The notes under the pieces were generated by a model that searched no databases, had not been told where the DNA came from, and saw only the letters and a program-made list of their open reading frames with translations. Position numbers and translations under genes: made by a program. Shown one piece after another: positions 50,988 through 61,200 of a DNA stretch of 64,000 bases (its first letter is position 1; the number at the start of each line of letters is the position of its first letter). Source of the DNA: Phalacrocorax aristotelis (taxonomy: Eukaryota > Chordata > Aves > Suliformes > Phalacrocoracidae); assembly GCF_949628215.1 (NCBI RefSeq), contig NC_134311.1:62356205-62420204 (forward strand). Reading direction: 5' to 3'.

Positions 50988-53261
50988 CAAAAGCGTATGC
51001 AAGTCCAATAACACAACAGACAGATTGATGAGCAATGGACCCACTGACTACAGTTATCTGTGATGATCTAGACACAATCTCCAGCACAGGCAGTCTCTAA
51101 AGCTGGAAACTAGAAAGGGATACCAGAGAAAGGTGGTTTTTCCTATATCTGCTCAATTTCTACACTTGTAAGGACCTGCTACTCACTACTGCTGGAGAAG
51201 ACACTAGAGCAGATGGCCTACTGGTCTCATAAATTTTGTAGGTCCTCTAGTATCTCTGATGATAAAGGCCCCCAAGTGCCTTTGTCGTCATATAGTATGG
51301 ATCAGACCCCATGAAGACTCTGCTCTGACAAGGCATCCTTCCAGACAGGTACACAGTCTCTCAGAAGTTTTATTAATTGACCCAAGGATGCATGTCTATG
51401 TGTTTGGTCTTAATTTTAGCCAATTGTTCCTGGTTGTATAGTTTTAATGGAGTGAATTCACATGGCCCCACATGGGCTGAGTTATAAATCTGCCATGGAT
51501 TAGACAGAGATCACTACAGCCATGGAGTGGATTGGAGAGGCTGCACAGCTGCTCCCCTTGCATGTGATGTGAAGCACGTGCCACATAGGAGAAATAGGGA
51601 CAGTCTCCTGCCCCCTCCCCACCATCCCCCAGCAAATCTCCTCCTGGATTAAGCAAGTTCAGTAAAAGGTTGTCTGTTATCTGGCTTTTTTCTCATACAG
51701 ATCCTGTTTTCTTTTCTGTGTCTGAGCCCATGGAAATATCTTTTTTAGTGAACTTCTATAATCTGTCTTAGCTTTCCAGTTAAAGATCGGTAAAGGCCCT
51801 ACTGTGTGGTTTTGTGTGTGTGTGCCTGTGTATGATTTTGCAAATCTCAGTAGGCAAATGACTGTAAACTATTTGTTTTTCATCTTGTTTGAGTGGTCAT
51901 CTAAGGGCACTACATATATCAAAATTTACTTGCCAAAAAGCTCCCTGTAAATTGTAAAGCTCCAGCTTTGCTTGCATAAATTTAAATCCCTGCATGGTCA
52001 GAGTTGTCCTAAAAGATTTATGTGTACTTATCACTTTCGGGGAAAAAAGCATAAGAGAACTCAAAAAAGTAGATAATGACTGATATTTTAGAGTAGCAGA
52101 ATAATGAAGACCAGCTAAAATTTCTTTTTCATCCGTAGACACTCATGACATTTTACTGATTTGCAGACACGACAATTTCATAGTCATCAGCTGTCAAGAC
52201 AGTTGTGGATTATAACCAACCTTACAAGTCACAGCAAACCAATTCTGAAATAGAAAAAAATATTTGCAAAGGACTTTCTTTACTATTAAGCCAACTTGAA
52301 TGTTAACACAAACAAATCAAGCATGCTCTTTCACATACTTAAAAATATTTTGGCCTATTCCATAAGACTCACTTTTTCTAAAAATGAAGGTAGTTCTAAT
52401 ATTTACTTCTACGCAGCCTTATCCACTTCTGATAACATCATAACAAATAGCTTAGGACTTACAGACTGCCAGAGTGACTCCAGTTAGGAAAGAAGAAGCC
52501 ATACAACACATGAAAGTGCTATAATTTCAAAATAATTAAAGACTAGAAACATGCTCAAAGAACTTTGAAACATTTCTGCCTTTACTGAGTCACAAAGCAA
52601 ATCACAAAGCCATTTCTGGAGTCTCCCATGTATTTTTCAAGGTTGTTCAAGCTGCTCTGGGACATGTCCACGAGGGATGAAGGGATGGGTCTGTAGGTTG
52701 TTTATTTTTAGTGCCGAAGTTAGTGAGAAAACAGCAGTCACTGCCTTTGTGCACTTCCCTCTAGCCATTGCCTTTCTGCTGCTGGATACCGCAGCGCTGC
52801 CCCACAGCTGGCTGGGTGAGACCTGGCTGCACGTAGCAGGTGCTCCCAGGCAGTGAGGGCAGTGTGTGGTATGGAGCTGGCTGGCAGGCTGGGGACCAGC
52901 TCTCATCCCCATATCCCACCCACCAGCCAGCGGTGCGCACAGCAGGCAATCAGAGGAGTGAGCCAGCATCCAAACCAAGAAGCACACAGTCTGATAATCA
53001 GGAAAACCAGAATTAATGGGAGCATGGGCAACACTCGCTTTCCTCTGTATACTCCCCTGCTGTCCTAAACATGCTGTAGACAACACAGCTAGGTAAAGAG
53101 TTTGCACAGGCATACAAACACCTGTGATTCAATAGCCCCTTCATATAAATATCACATTTCAGCACAGCCACAGGCTGACACTCAGGATTGGGGTGAGCCC
53201 AGAGTCACAGGAGCTTGCTGGGAGTCTGCTGGAAACCAGGCTGGCTGAGGCGGCCACACTA
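50988..53261. other. Interval without a recognised gene
   Basis: No exon or named repeat recognised. A 158-codon open frame on the - strand at 52637-53113 lies in a GC-richer patch but has no motif, low-complexity composition and no splice context that I can defend, so I do not call it a gene. Confidence 0.5.
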
Positions 53262-53431
53262 GCTTGTGCTAACAAACTAGACTTGTCTTTGTGTCAGAGC
53301 ACAAATCGAGCAAATTCGTGCCTGACCATCATATGTAGAATAAACACGCACAGAGTTTTCAAGTGGTCCCAAAGAGCTTCCAGTTTCTCTTGCCATTTAA
53401 AGTATCCACATAGTTTAAGGCCACACTTTGA
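53262..53431 (+). repeat. 170-bp direct repeat, copy 1
   Basis: This segment is repeated without gaps at 54153-54322, 891 bp to the right. By my count 15 of 170 positions differ, about 91% identity, with roughly equal transitions and transversions. It contains AGAATAAACACGCACAGAG, so an AATAAA signal is present in both copies. A frame of about 52 codons is open in both, but about 9 residues differ, so there is no sign of protein constraint. It is not CR1 and does not resemble either LTR here. It could be part of a degraded LTR pair, two insertions of one unknown short element, or a local duplication. Confidence 0.9.
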
Positions 53432-54152
53432 GGCACAGACTGTCCCTGACACCAGCCAGCTGGTGGTACACCTGCAGCCACCAGCTTACCCAGGCCAGGA
53501 CAGGCCTGCAAACATGGCATTGCCATCACTGACCGTTTTTGCCATGAAAGTCTTCTCAGCCAGCTGAGACAAAGCAAAGACATTTCCCTATGTGCTACAT
53601 CTTCAGAGAAGCTTTGCATGTTCACCTTTTGATTAGCTTATACCTGTTTTCACTCTTTTCCAGGATTTTTTTTTTATCTTTAAGCCTGTCTAACCAGATT
53701 GAGAAACGTTTCCCTCTCTGAAAAAAAATCTGAAGTGGGACAATGTTACCAGGAAGGTCTGTGCTTCTTTAATCTTTGGGGAGGAACACCTAGCATGGGC
53801 TCCACAGGGCAGGGAGAAAGCTGTGGGTCTTCATCTGTCACCTACTGTGCCATAGAAAACCCAGCACAATGCACAGCACTGTTCTGCACCCCATGAGAGG
53901 TGCTGTGACCTGTTAAGCTGCCATTGCTTGAGGTACCCTTGGCATCTCCTCTCATCTGCTCTCATGTTCCTATTCCTGCACATGTATATGTATAATCCAG
54001 GAATTACTTAAGACCAACATATCTGGAGGTTTGGGTTACATTTGTAGAGGAAAAGTTCCTCCTTGTGTTTGTTTTTCCCATGTGTATATGTGGGATATAG
54101 TGGACAGACACTCCAAGCTGAAAAATGTGTGACTGCATTAGTATGATGCTGG
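53432..54152. other. Spacer between the two 170-bp repeats
   Basis: About 720 bp with no recognisable gag, pol or env sequence, no primer-binding site that I can find and no named repeat. If the flanking repeats are LTRs, this would be a deleted internal region, but nothing in it supports that. Confidence 0.5.
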
Positions 54153-54322
54153 GCTTGAGCTAGCTAACTAGACTTGTCTTTGTGTCAGAGCACAAATCGA
54201 GCAAATTCGTGCCTGTCCCTCATACGCAGAATAAACACGCACAGAGTTTTCAAGTGGTCGCAGAGAGTTTCCAGTTTCTTTTGCCAGTTAAATTATCCAC
54301 ATAGTTTAAGACCACTCTTTGA
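54153..54322 (+). repeat. 170-bp direct repeat, copy 2
   Basis: Second copy of the unit at 53262-53431, same orientation, no gaps. The longest perfect block runs from ACTAGACTTGTC through AATTCGTGCCTG, over 50 bases. The AATAAA signal and the GCACAGAGTTTTCAAGTGG block are conserved. Flanking sequence outside the 170 bp does not match that of copy 1, which places the boundaries to within a few bases. Confidence 0.9.
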
Positions 54323-55152
54323 CCCACTTGGATGGTTTTGTAATCTCAGAAACTGTCATTTGAAGTTCAAAAATTACTTCATATAAAAGCCACTTGTCAG
54401 CAGCAAAAATGTTTTCTACATTTCTGTTGCACACTGAATCTAGACATTAAAGTATGAAATGAACAAACTTCACAACAGCCCTCCTGCAAACATTCACTCA
54501 ATTTCTGTGTACAAATCTTTTGCTTTCTATGAATAACTGATGAATATTATTACAATATTATTATTTCCAGTAAACTGGAAGAGCAGAGATCATGAGAACA
54601 GACTGCAGCAGAACACAGCAATGTCCCAATTTAGTGTTTAACCAGTAAGGTCGCCCTTGCTGTCACAACCTGGTTATCAAGTGACCCAGCAGTAGCCTGC
54701 CATGGCCATTTGGAAGCACTTTGCTAGTCCCAGGATTGCTAGCTGTGTGTGTGACCCTGTTCTGGCCTTCCAAGTGACCTCTACCATATACTTCACCTCA
54801 GTGACTTTTTGTAACCTTTTTATGCTTATCTATGTGGACTGGAAAATCTTGGGACTTCAAAAGAGTTTCAGGTTGTTTTCAGCCCTGCTTGACGTTATGG
54901 GAGCACAGTGCTTGCTTGGCCCTCCCAGTACCACCATAATTTCACAATAATTACAGTAGTTATTGTACAGGTGGAGGGGGCATCCATAAACAGGTCTTGC
55001 AAATCTGGGAACTATCCTGGCTACATCAAAGCGATAATAAATGCTGCTGCAATTGCGATTCCTGCTGGGTTGCAGATCTGATGCACCTTCATCAGCTATA
55101 ATGGTGTAAGTCTTCAAAAGGGTAACATTGTTTTGCCCACTGTACTTGGCTT
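54323..55152. other. Interval without a recognised gene
   Basis: No exon or repeat recognised between the second 170-bp repeat and the 3' end of the - strand CR1. Confidence 0.5.
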
Positions 55153-55233
55153 TCACAGAATCACAGAATGGTAGGGGTTGGAAGGGACCTCTGGAGATCA
55201 CCTTATCCAACCCCTCTGACTGAGCAGGAACAC

Positions 55234-55928
55234 CTAGAGCAGGGGGCACAGGAACGCATCCGGGCGGGTTTTGAATGTCTCCAGAGAAGGAGACTCCACA
55301 GCCTCCCTGGGCAGCCTGTGCCACTGCTCTGGCACCCTCACAGCAAAGAAGATTTTTCTCATGTTTAGCTGGAACTTCCTGTGTTCCAGCTTGTGCCCAT
55401 TGCCCCTTGTCCTGTCATTGGGCACTATTGGAAAGAGTCTGGCCCCATCATCCTGACACCCACCCTTTAGATATTTATAGGTATTGATGAGATCCCACCT
55501 CCGTCTTCTCTTCTCCCGGCTGAACAAACCCAAGTCTCTCAGCCTTTCCTCACAAGGCAGATGCTCCAGTCCCCTGATCATCTTCGTAGCTCTCCGCTGG
55601 TCTTACTCCAGCAGTTCCCTGTCCTTCTTAAACTGGGGGCCCAAAACTGGACACAGCACTCCAAATGTGGTCTCATTAGGGCAGAGTAGAGGGGGAGGAT
55701 AACCTCCCTCAACCTGCTGGCCACCTTCCTTTTTATGCAGCCCAGGATACTGTTGTCCTTCTTGGCCACAAGGACACAGTGCTGGCTCATGGTCAGCTTG
55801 TTGTCCACCAGCACTCCCAGGTCCTTCTCAACAGAGCCGCTTTCCAGCAGGTCAACTCCCAACCTGTACCGGTAGATGGGGTTGTTCGTCCCCAGGTGCA
55901 GGACCTTTCACTTGCTCTTGTTGAATTT
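55234..55928 (-). pseudogene. CR1 ORF2 fragment: C-terminal domain
   Basis: Two - strand frames carry this part. 55578-55862 has [37 protein letters not shown] and [16 protein letters not shown]. 55234-55581 has [40 protein letters not shown] and [15 protein letters not shown]. Both match the region after the reverse transcriptase in CR1, but a frameshift near 55600-55580 separates them and another near 55930 separates them from the palm. The stop at 55234 is about where ORF2 normally ends, followed by the short 3' UTR. No function remains. Confidence 0.88.
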
Positions 55929-56851
55929 GTGAGGTTCCCCTCGGCCCAGGTCTCCAGCCTGTCCAGGTCTCGCTGGATGGCAGCACAGCCTTCTGGTGTA
56001 TCAGCCACTGCTCACAGCTTGGCATCACCAGTGAACTCGCTGAGGTTACACTCTATCCTATCGTCCAGGTCATTGATGAATATGTTGAACAGGACTGGAC
56101 CCAGCACAGACCCCTGGGGAACACCCCTAGTGACAGGCCTCCATCCAGATTCTGCTCTGTTGAGCACGACCCTCTGAGTTCTGTTGTTGAGCCAGTTCTC
56201 TGTCCACCTTGCTGTCCACTCATCCAACCCACACTTCCTTAGCTTGCCCGTGAGGAGGCTATGGGAGACAGTGTTGAATACCTTACTGAAGTCAAGATAG
56301 ACAACATCCACTGCTCTCCCTTCATCGACCCAGCCAGTCACGTCATCACAGAAGGCTATCAGGTTGGTCAAGCATGATCTTCCCTTGTTGAATCCATGTT
56401 GACTGTTTCTTATAACTTTCTTGTCCTCTACATGCTTGGAGATGACCTCCAGGATGAACTGCTCCATCATCTTTCCAGGGATGGAGGTGAGGCTGACTGG
56501 CCTATAGTTCCCCAGGTCCTCCTTCTTGCCCTTTTTGAAGACTGGAGTGGCATTTGCTTTCCTCCAGTCCTCAGGCACCTCTCCTGTCCTCCATGACCTT
56601 TAAAAGATGATGGAGAGTGGCTCAGCCAGAACATCCACCAGTTCCTTCAGCACTCACGGGTGCATCCCTTCGGGGCCCATGGATTTGAGTGGATCCAGTT
56701 TGCCTAGGCGATCTCTGAGCCAATCCTTCTCAATCAATTGGAAGTCTTCCTTTCTCCAGATTTTTTCTTTCTTTCCTGGGGGCTGAGATGCCTGAGGGCC
56801 AAGATGCCTGAGGGCCAGTCTTAGCAGTAAAGACCAAGGCAAAGAAGGCAT
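55929..56851 (-). pseudogene. CR1 ORF2 fragment: reverse transcriptase
   Basis: The - strand frame runs from KDWLRDRLGKLDPLKSMGPEG (56.7 kb) through two in-frame stops at 56.6 kb. It continues with [84 protein letters not shown], and the catalytic region. That region reads FTGD where CR1 has FADD, so the first of the two metal-binding aspartates is a glycine. Box A has FNTV instead of the usual FDTV. A TGA follows shortly (56012-56014), then CAAIQRDLDRLETWAEGNL continues in the same frame. The lost aspartate alone would abolish polymerase activity. Confidence 0.92.
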
Positions 56852-57389
56852 TCAGTAACTCCGCATTCTCTGCATCCTGTGACACCATGTCCCCTTCCTC
56901 CTTCAGCAGTGAGACCACTGTATCCCCAGACTTCCTTTTACTGCTGGTGTATTTAAAGAAGCCCTTCTTGTTATCTTTGACATCCCTTGCCAGATTTTGT
57001 TCCAAGTGGGCCTTAGCCTTCATCGTTGCATCTCTGCACACCCTGACAACATTCCTATACTCCTCCCAAGTGGCCAGTCCCTTTTTCCACATACTGTGAA
57101 CCTCCCTCTTCCATTTGAGTTTCTCTAGAAGCTCTTTGGTCATCAGTGCAGGTCTCCTGGCTCCTCTGCCTGACTTCCTCCTCCTGAGGATGCACCAATC
57201 TTGAGCTTGGAGGATGTGGTCCTTAAATACCGTCCAGCTCTCTTGGACGCCCCTGCCTTCCAGTGCCCAAGCCCATGGGATTTCTCCTAGAAGGTCTTTG
57301 AAGGGGCCAAAGTTAGCCCTCTTGAAGTCCAAGGTTGTAACCCAACTTATAGCCCTGCTTCTACTTTGCAGTATCCTAAACTCAACCAT
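56730..57389 (-). pseudogene. CR1 ORF2 fragment: endonuclease end and linker
   Basis: This 219-codon - strand frame is the longest intact piece of this CR1. It starts at the end of the endonuclease (VEFRILQ, just after the SDHEM motif) and covers the linker to the reverse transcriptase, including KRANFGPFKDLLGEIPW, KKGLATWEEYRNVVRVCRDATMKAK and AENAELLNAFFALVFTAKTG. After that point the frame slips because of a 16-bp tandem duplication at 56786-56817, and the correct reading continues in the frame of the reverse transcriptase segment. Confidence 0.9.
56786..56817. repeat. 16-bp tandem duplication inside CR1
   Basis: AGATGCCTGAGGGCCA occurs twice in tandem (56786-56801 and 56802-56817). Sixteen bases is not a multiple of three, and the - strand coding frame switches exactly here. 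Before it the frame reads AKTGPQAS; after it the frame reads GPQASQPPGKKEK. So the duplication is the cause of one of the inactivating frameshifts. Confidence 0.92.
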
Positions 57390-58159
57390 CTCATGGTCAC
57401 TGCAGCCAAGGCTACCCCACCTCTCACACCCTCAAACAGCCCTTCCTTGTTTGTTAGGATAAGGTTGAGCAGCACATCTCACCTCATTGGCTCCTCCACT
57501 ACTTGCATCAAAATGTTGTCCTTGATACACTGCAGGAACCTTCTGGATCTGCATGGCTTGCCGTGTTGCTTTTCCAGCAAGTATCAGGGTTGGTGAAGTC
57601 CCCCATGAGGACCAGAGCCTATGATTGTGAGGCTACTTCCAGCTGTCTGTAGAAGGCTTCATCAACTACCTCTTCTTGATCAGGTGGCCTGTAGCAAACA
57701 CCCACAACAGTGTCACCCACATTTGGCTGTCCCTTAATTTTCACCCACAAGCTCTCAACTTGTTCTCCTTCCACTCCAAGGCAGAGCTCGATGCATTCCA
57801 GATGCTCCCTCATATAAAGAGCAACTCCTCCACCTCAGCCTTGCTGGCTTGTCTTTCCTGAAAAGCATGTGGCCATCCATGACCACATTCCAGTCATGTG
57901 AGCTGTCCCACCATGTCTCTGTGATTGCAGTCAGATCATGGCCCTGTGACCGCACATAGACCCCTAGTTCCTCCTGTTTATTCCCCATGCTGCGTGCATC
58001 AGTGTACAGGCATTTCAGAAAGGTGCTTGAGCACACAGGTCTCCCTGGAGGGGTGCACAAGGACCCAGTACAGCCATGCAAACCCTTGAGGTGGTTGGTC
58101 TCCTGGTTGCCATCGCATGAGGCCACCACAGCACCTTTACCACTGCTCAGGTTGTCCAA
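57390..58159 (-). pseudogene. CR1 ORF2 fragment: AP-like endonuclease
   Basis: The apurinic-like endonuclease of CR1 ORF2 nicks target DNA to prime reverse transcription. On the - strand the N-terminal part has LKCLYTDARSMGNKQEELG, then ITETWWDSSHDW (57925-57902), whose glutamate is the metal-binding residue. The frame shifts near 57830; 57619-57813 then has VESLWVKIKGQPNVGDTVVG and VCYRPPDQEE. After an in-frame stop (57621-57619) comes MGDFTNPD, where most copies read GDFNHPD, and in a further frame SDHEMVEF (57404-57381), which carries the catalytic histidine. Most of the fold is present but broken by at least two frameshifts and a stop. It is a dead copy. Confidence 0.88.
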
Positions 58160-58212
58160 AGCAGTTTCTTCTGAACCTACCTCTGGTGCTATGGCCTACT
58201 CAGCCACTTAGT

Positions 58213-61200
58213 TTCAAATTATGACAGTGAGTACACTATGTTTATTAAGATACCCATAAAATGATTGCATTTTTGTTTGAGTTTTATTGGCACACAGTTA
58301 AATTGCCATGTCTGTCTAAGTATAACACACCAAAGCAGCAACCTGTGTGCTCCATTACTGCTAATGCACTTGTCACCTTGCAAACCTGAAGTAAAGCTCA
58401 TAATCAGGGATGAGATATAAAAAGGAGTCCCAGGTATGCAAGGGATGCAGGACTAAACCCTTTGTGCTGCAATCTGCCTGTTACAGACACCTTTTTTGCT
58501 TTTCCTCATATCTGGGGCTTTAATATACCTTGGCAATGAAATGTAAAACATTTCTAATCAAAGACTTTAATGGACACATATCTTCAATTACCCCAAACAC
58601 AAAAACATCAGAAGTCATCAGCTCATGCACTCCATATTACACACTTTATTGTAATCACACTGAAGAGAGTCAGAGGAGATGCTTTTGATGCAATACTATG
58701 CAGCTGTGCAATTTACCTGTTATTTACCTGATTGCATCTGGACTACCCTGGTCATTGCTAAAGCTGCACAAGTAAAAATCTGGCATGTGTCATTGCATCG
58801 TACTTATTTTTGCTTGCACATGCTGTAATTAATGTACAGTAGAAAAATTATCAGCAGCTGAAAAGGTAAACTGGTTTCAGATTGTAGTTGCAAATAGAAA
58901 AATTGCATAACACAATAAAAAGACATGAACGCAGGAAGCAAAAAGTTATTCTCCAGGCACTGTGTAAATTCTGATGCCCAACTTTGTAATGACATCTGCC
59001 CATTGCAATGTGACCCCATCAAAGTTCATGTTACTATTTTTTTTCAGCAACCATTTTACTTTTCTTACGTATGAATCTGATACGTCACTGACTGTAGCTA
59101 TGCCTTGCCAACTTCCTCGCTCTGCCAGCCACCTTCCCTGAAGCATGCTACCTCCCCAGCCAGGTGGTAAAATGTCAGGGAGAGGACTGTAAGTGATTTC
59201 TGTGTTTTCACAGGTCAGACAGGAGGGGCCAGTGTCCCAAAGACATGCACCTCCTCCAGCATAGAAACACCCACTATTATATGCAACTGAAGTCTTTAGA
59301 AAGAAAACATAAAGACACAGGTGTGGGATCTAATCTTGTTATTGTCCTCTGATTTCTGCATTAAGAGGCAGAGAAAGAGATTCAAAGAGACAGCACTAGA
59401 AAGAAGGCGTGTGCTTCCATGGCTTGCTGCAGAAAAAATATGAAGTGTGGCTGGCTGGTATCAGTATACTGTAAGCATTAAAGAGGAACAGAGGAGATTT
59501 GTGTGATATAACTACCCTATGATGCAGTAAATAGATTCCTGTTGTTTCTACAACCAAAGCTAATTGGGCTGGATGCTTTAGATTTGCCTTTCATGTAATA
59601 CAAAAGTGCTCAGAAGCAGGGGATGAACTAATTTCTTTTTTAAGCAGTTCCTCTAAGAGCTGAATTCTCACTCAAATTTCCTGTTTTCTGTTTGGTTGTG
59701 CCTGTTTGGATTTGTTATACTGCCAGTGTCGTCCACATGTCCCATTGCAGAGTCTGGTCACAAGCACTGCTATGGCAGGTAGTGCTCCCAGAGCAGCTGA
59801 CACTCCCTTAGTAGCCCAGTTCTGTGTGTCTCATAGGAAAACCATTACAGCAAACACACAAAAGCAGAATGGCACAAATAACCTTGAAAAGACATTCACA
59901 CATCCATTGGGTATTGTAACTCCAAATCCAGTCAAAAGATGGGTTGGCCTAGCCGTCACAGCAAGTCAGTGGCACAGCAGGACTGGGATTCCCAATGTGT
60001 ACATCCCCATCTGCTGGGAAGAGGCAGATGCCTCCTTCTGATTCAGTGCTGCAAGGGGTGACTTCTTCCCTTCACCTTTTAACTATACAGAGATACACCA
60101 GCCAGTCTGTTTTGTCTTTTTGATCCACTCTTCTAAATACTGTTTTCAGCTCACCTGTAATTTGTTATCTCCCTTTAAATGACTAACTTTTCTTGTTTAA
60201 GATAGAGCATTTTGGAGTCAAATAGGTAAAAACATGTTAAGCTTTTCCTGTATTTTACTAGTGCAAATTTACTATCACAAATATTTACAGCAAGGCTCTC
60301 ACGACCTTACGACCATCCCTACGACCATTCATAGATGATTAGTCATGCTCTGTACTGTACTGTTATTCGATATCTGGAGTGGGACTTCATTAATTTGCAG
60401 GCATTCTTAATGCACTGCATAATGTCAGAGATTACCAGTTTCCCAGAAATGAACTCTTCTTCCTCTGCTTAAAAGGATTTAATAGGGAAACAATGCAAGT
60501 GCCTCTACTTAGAGCTGCTTCTGCTGGTTCAAAGAGCCAAGCACCGATCCTATCCCACCATCTACTGGAACTCTCCAGAATCACAGGACCGCCTTAGAGA
60601 ACGCACTCTGCAGGCCACAATCTGAAAAAGGCTGGAGGCAAGGGGAGTGCTCAGAGGAAATATCACTACACACTTGTACAGTCCACCAGACAGCTGCTGG
60701 TGAGTGCTATTTAGACACTCTGTTTACCAGGCTAGGTGAACTTCTGATCTGACCTGGAACAGGGACTATTTTTCCCCTTACATTATCTTCTAGAACAAAC
60801 AATAAGATAATAATAATAATTTTTTTAAAAGGCAAGGGTTTGCACATAAATTTCCCTTTACCAATGTAGCACCACGAATGAGACATGCCCTAGATCCAGC
60901 TCCCTTGTGTCACAGTCTGCTACACCCAGACACCTCCACCTTGACTGTCACCAGACATGTACTTGACCTGTACACCAGATACACCTGCACCTTGACTCTC
61001 TTGACTCAGCAGATCTCCACATCAACCCCATTTGCTCCTTCACATGCACATATGGCTCGCCCACTCTGCCAGGCTCCTCAAACCAGCCTTACACTATGAC
61101 AGAGGTACCGAATGCAGTTTTAGACCTGAAAATAGCATGAGGAAGTCTTTGGAGGGTAACAAGAGAAAGCTACAGCACAGTAAGAGTAATAAGCTCAGTG

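Larger units (their letters stand above)
55153..58212 (-). mobile_element. CR1 LINE with near-complete ORF2, inactive
   Basis: About 3.06 kb read on the - strand. The 3' end is at 55153 (+ strand TCACAGAATCACAGAATGGT, giving an ATTCTGTGATTCTGTGA tail). Going up the element come the C-terminal domain (55.2-55.9 kb), reverse transcriptase (56.0-56.7 kb), linker (56.7-57.4 kb) and endonuclease (57.4-58.1 kb). CR1 ORF2 is usually about 900-1000 codons, so nearly all of it is present. ORF1 and the 5' UTR are missing; the 5' truncation lies near 58.2 kb. Multiple stops and frameshifts and a broken catalytic box show that it cannot move. Its tail and coding sequence differ from the 11-13.5 kb copy, so it belongs to another CR1 subfamily. 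Confidence 0.95.

Noticed and set aside
52637..53113. 158-codon open frame on the - strand
   Set aside because: No motif; composition and several competing open frames in the same patch point to chance.
53262..53431. Reading the 170-bp repeat as a conserved peptide of about 52 codons
   Set aside because: Although open in both copies, about 9 of 52 residues differ for roughly a dozen base changes, which shows no protein constraint.
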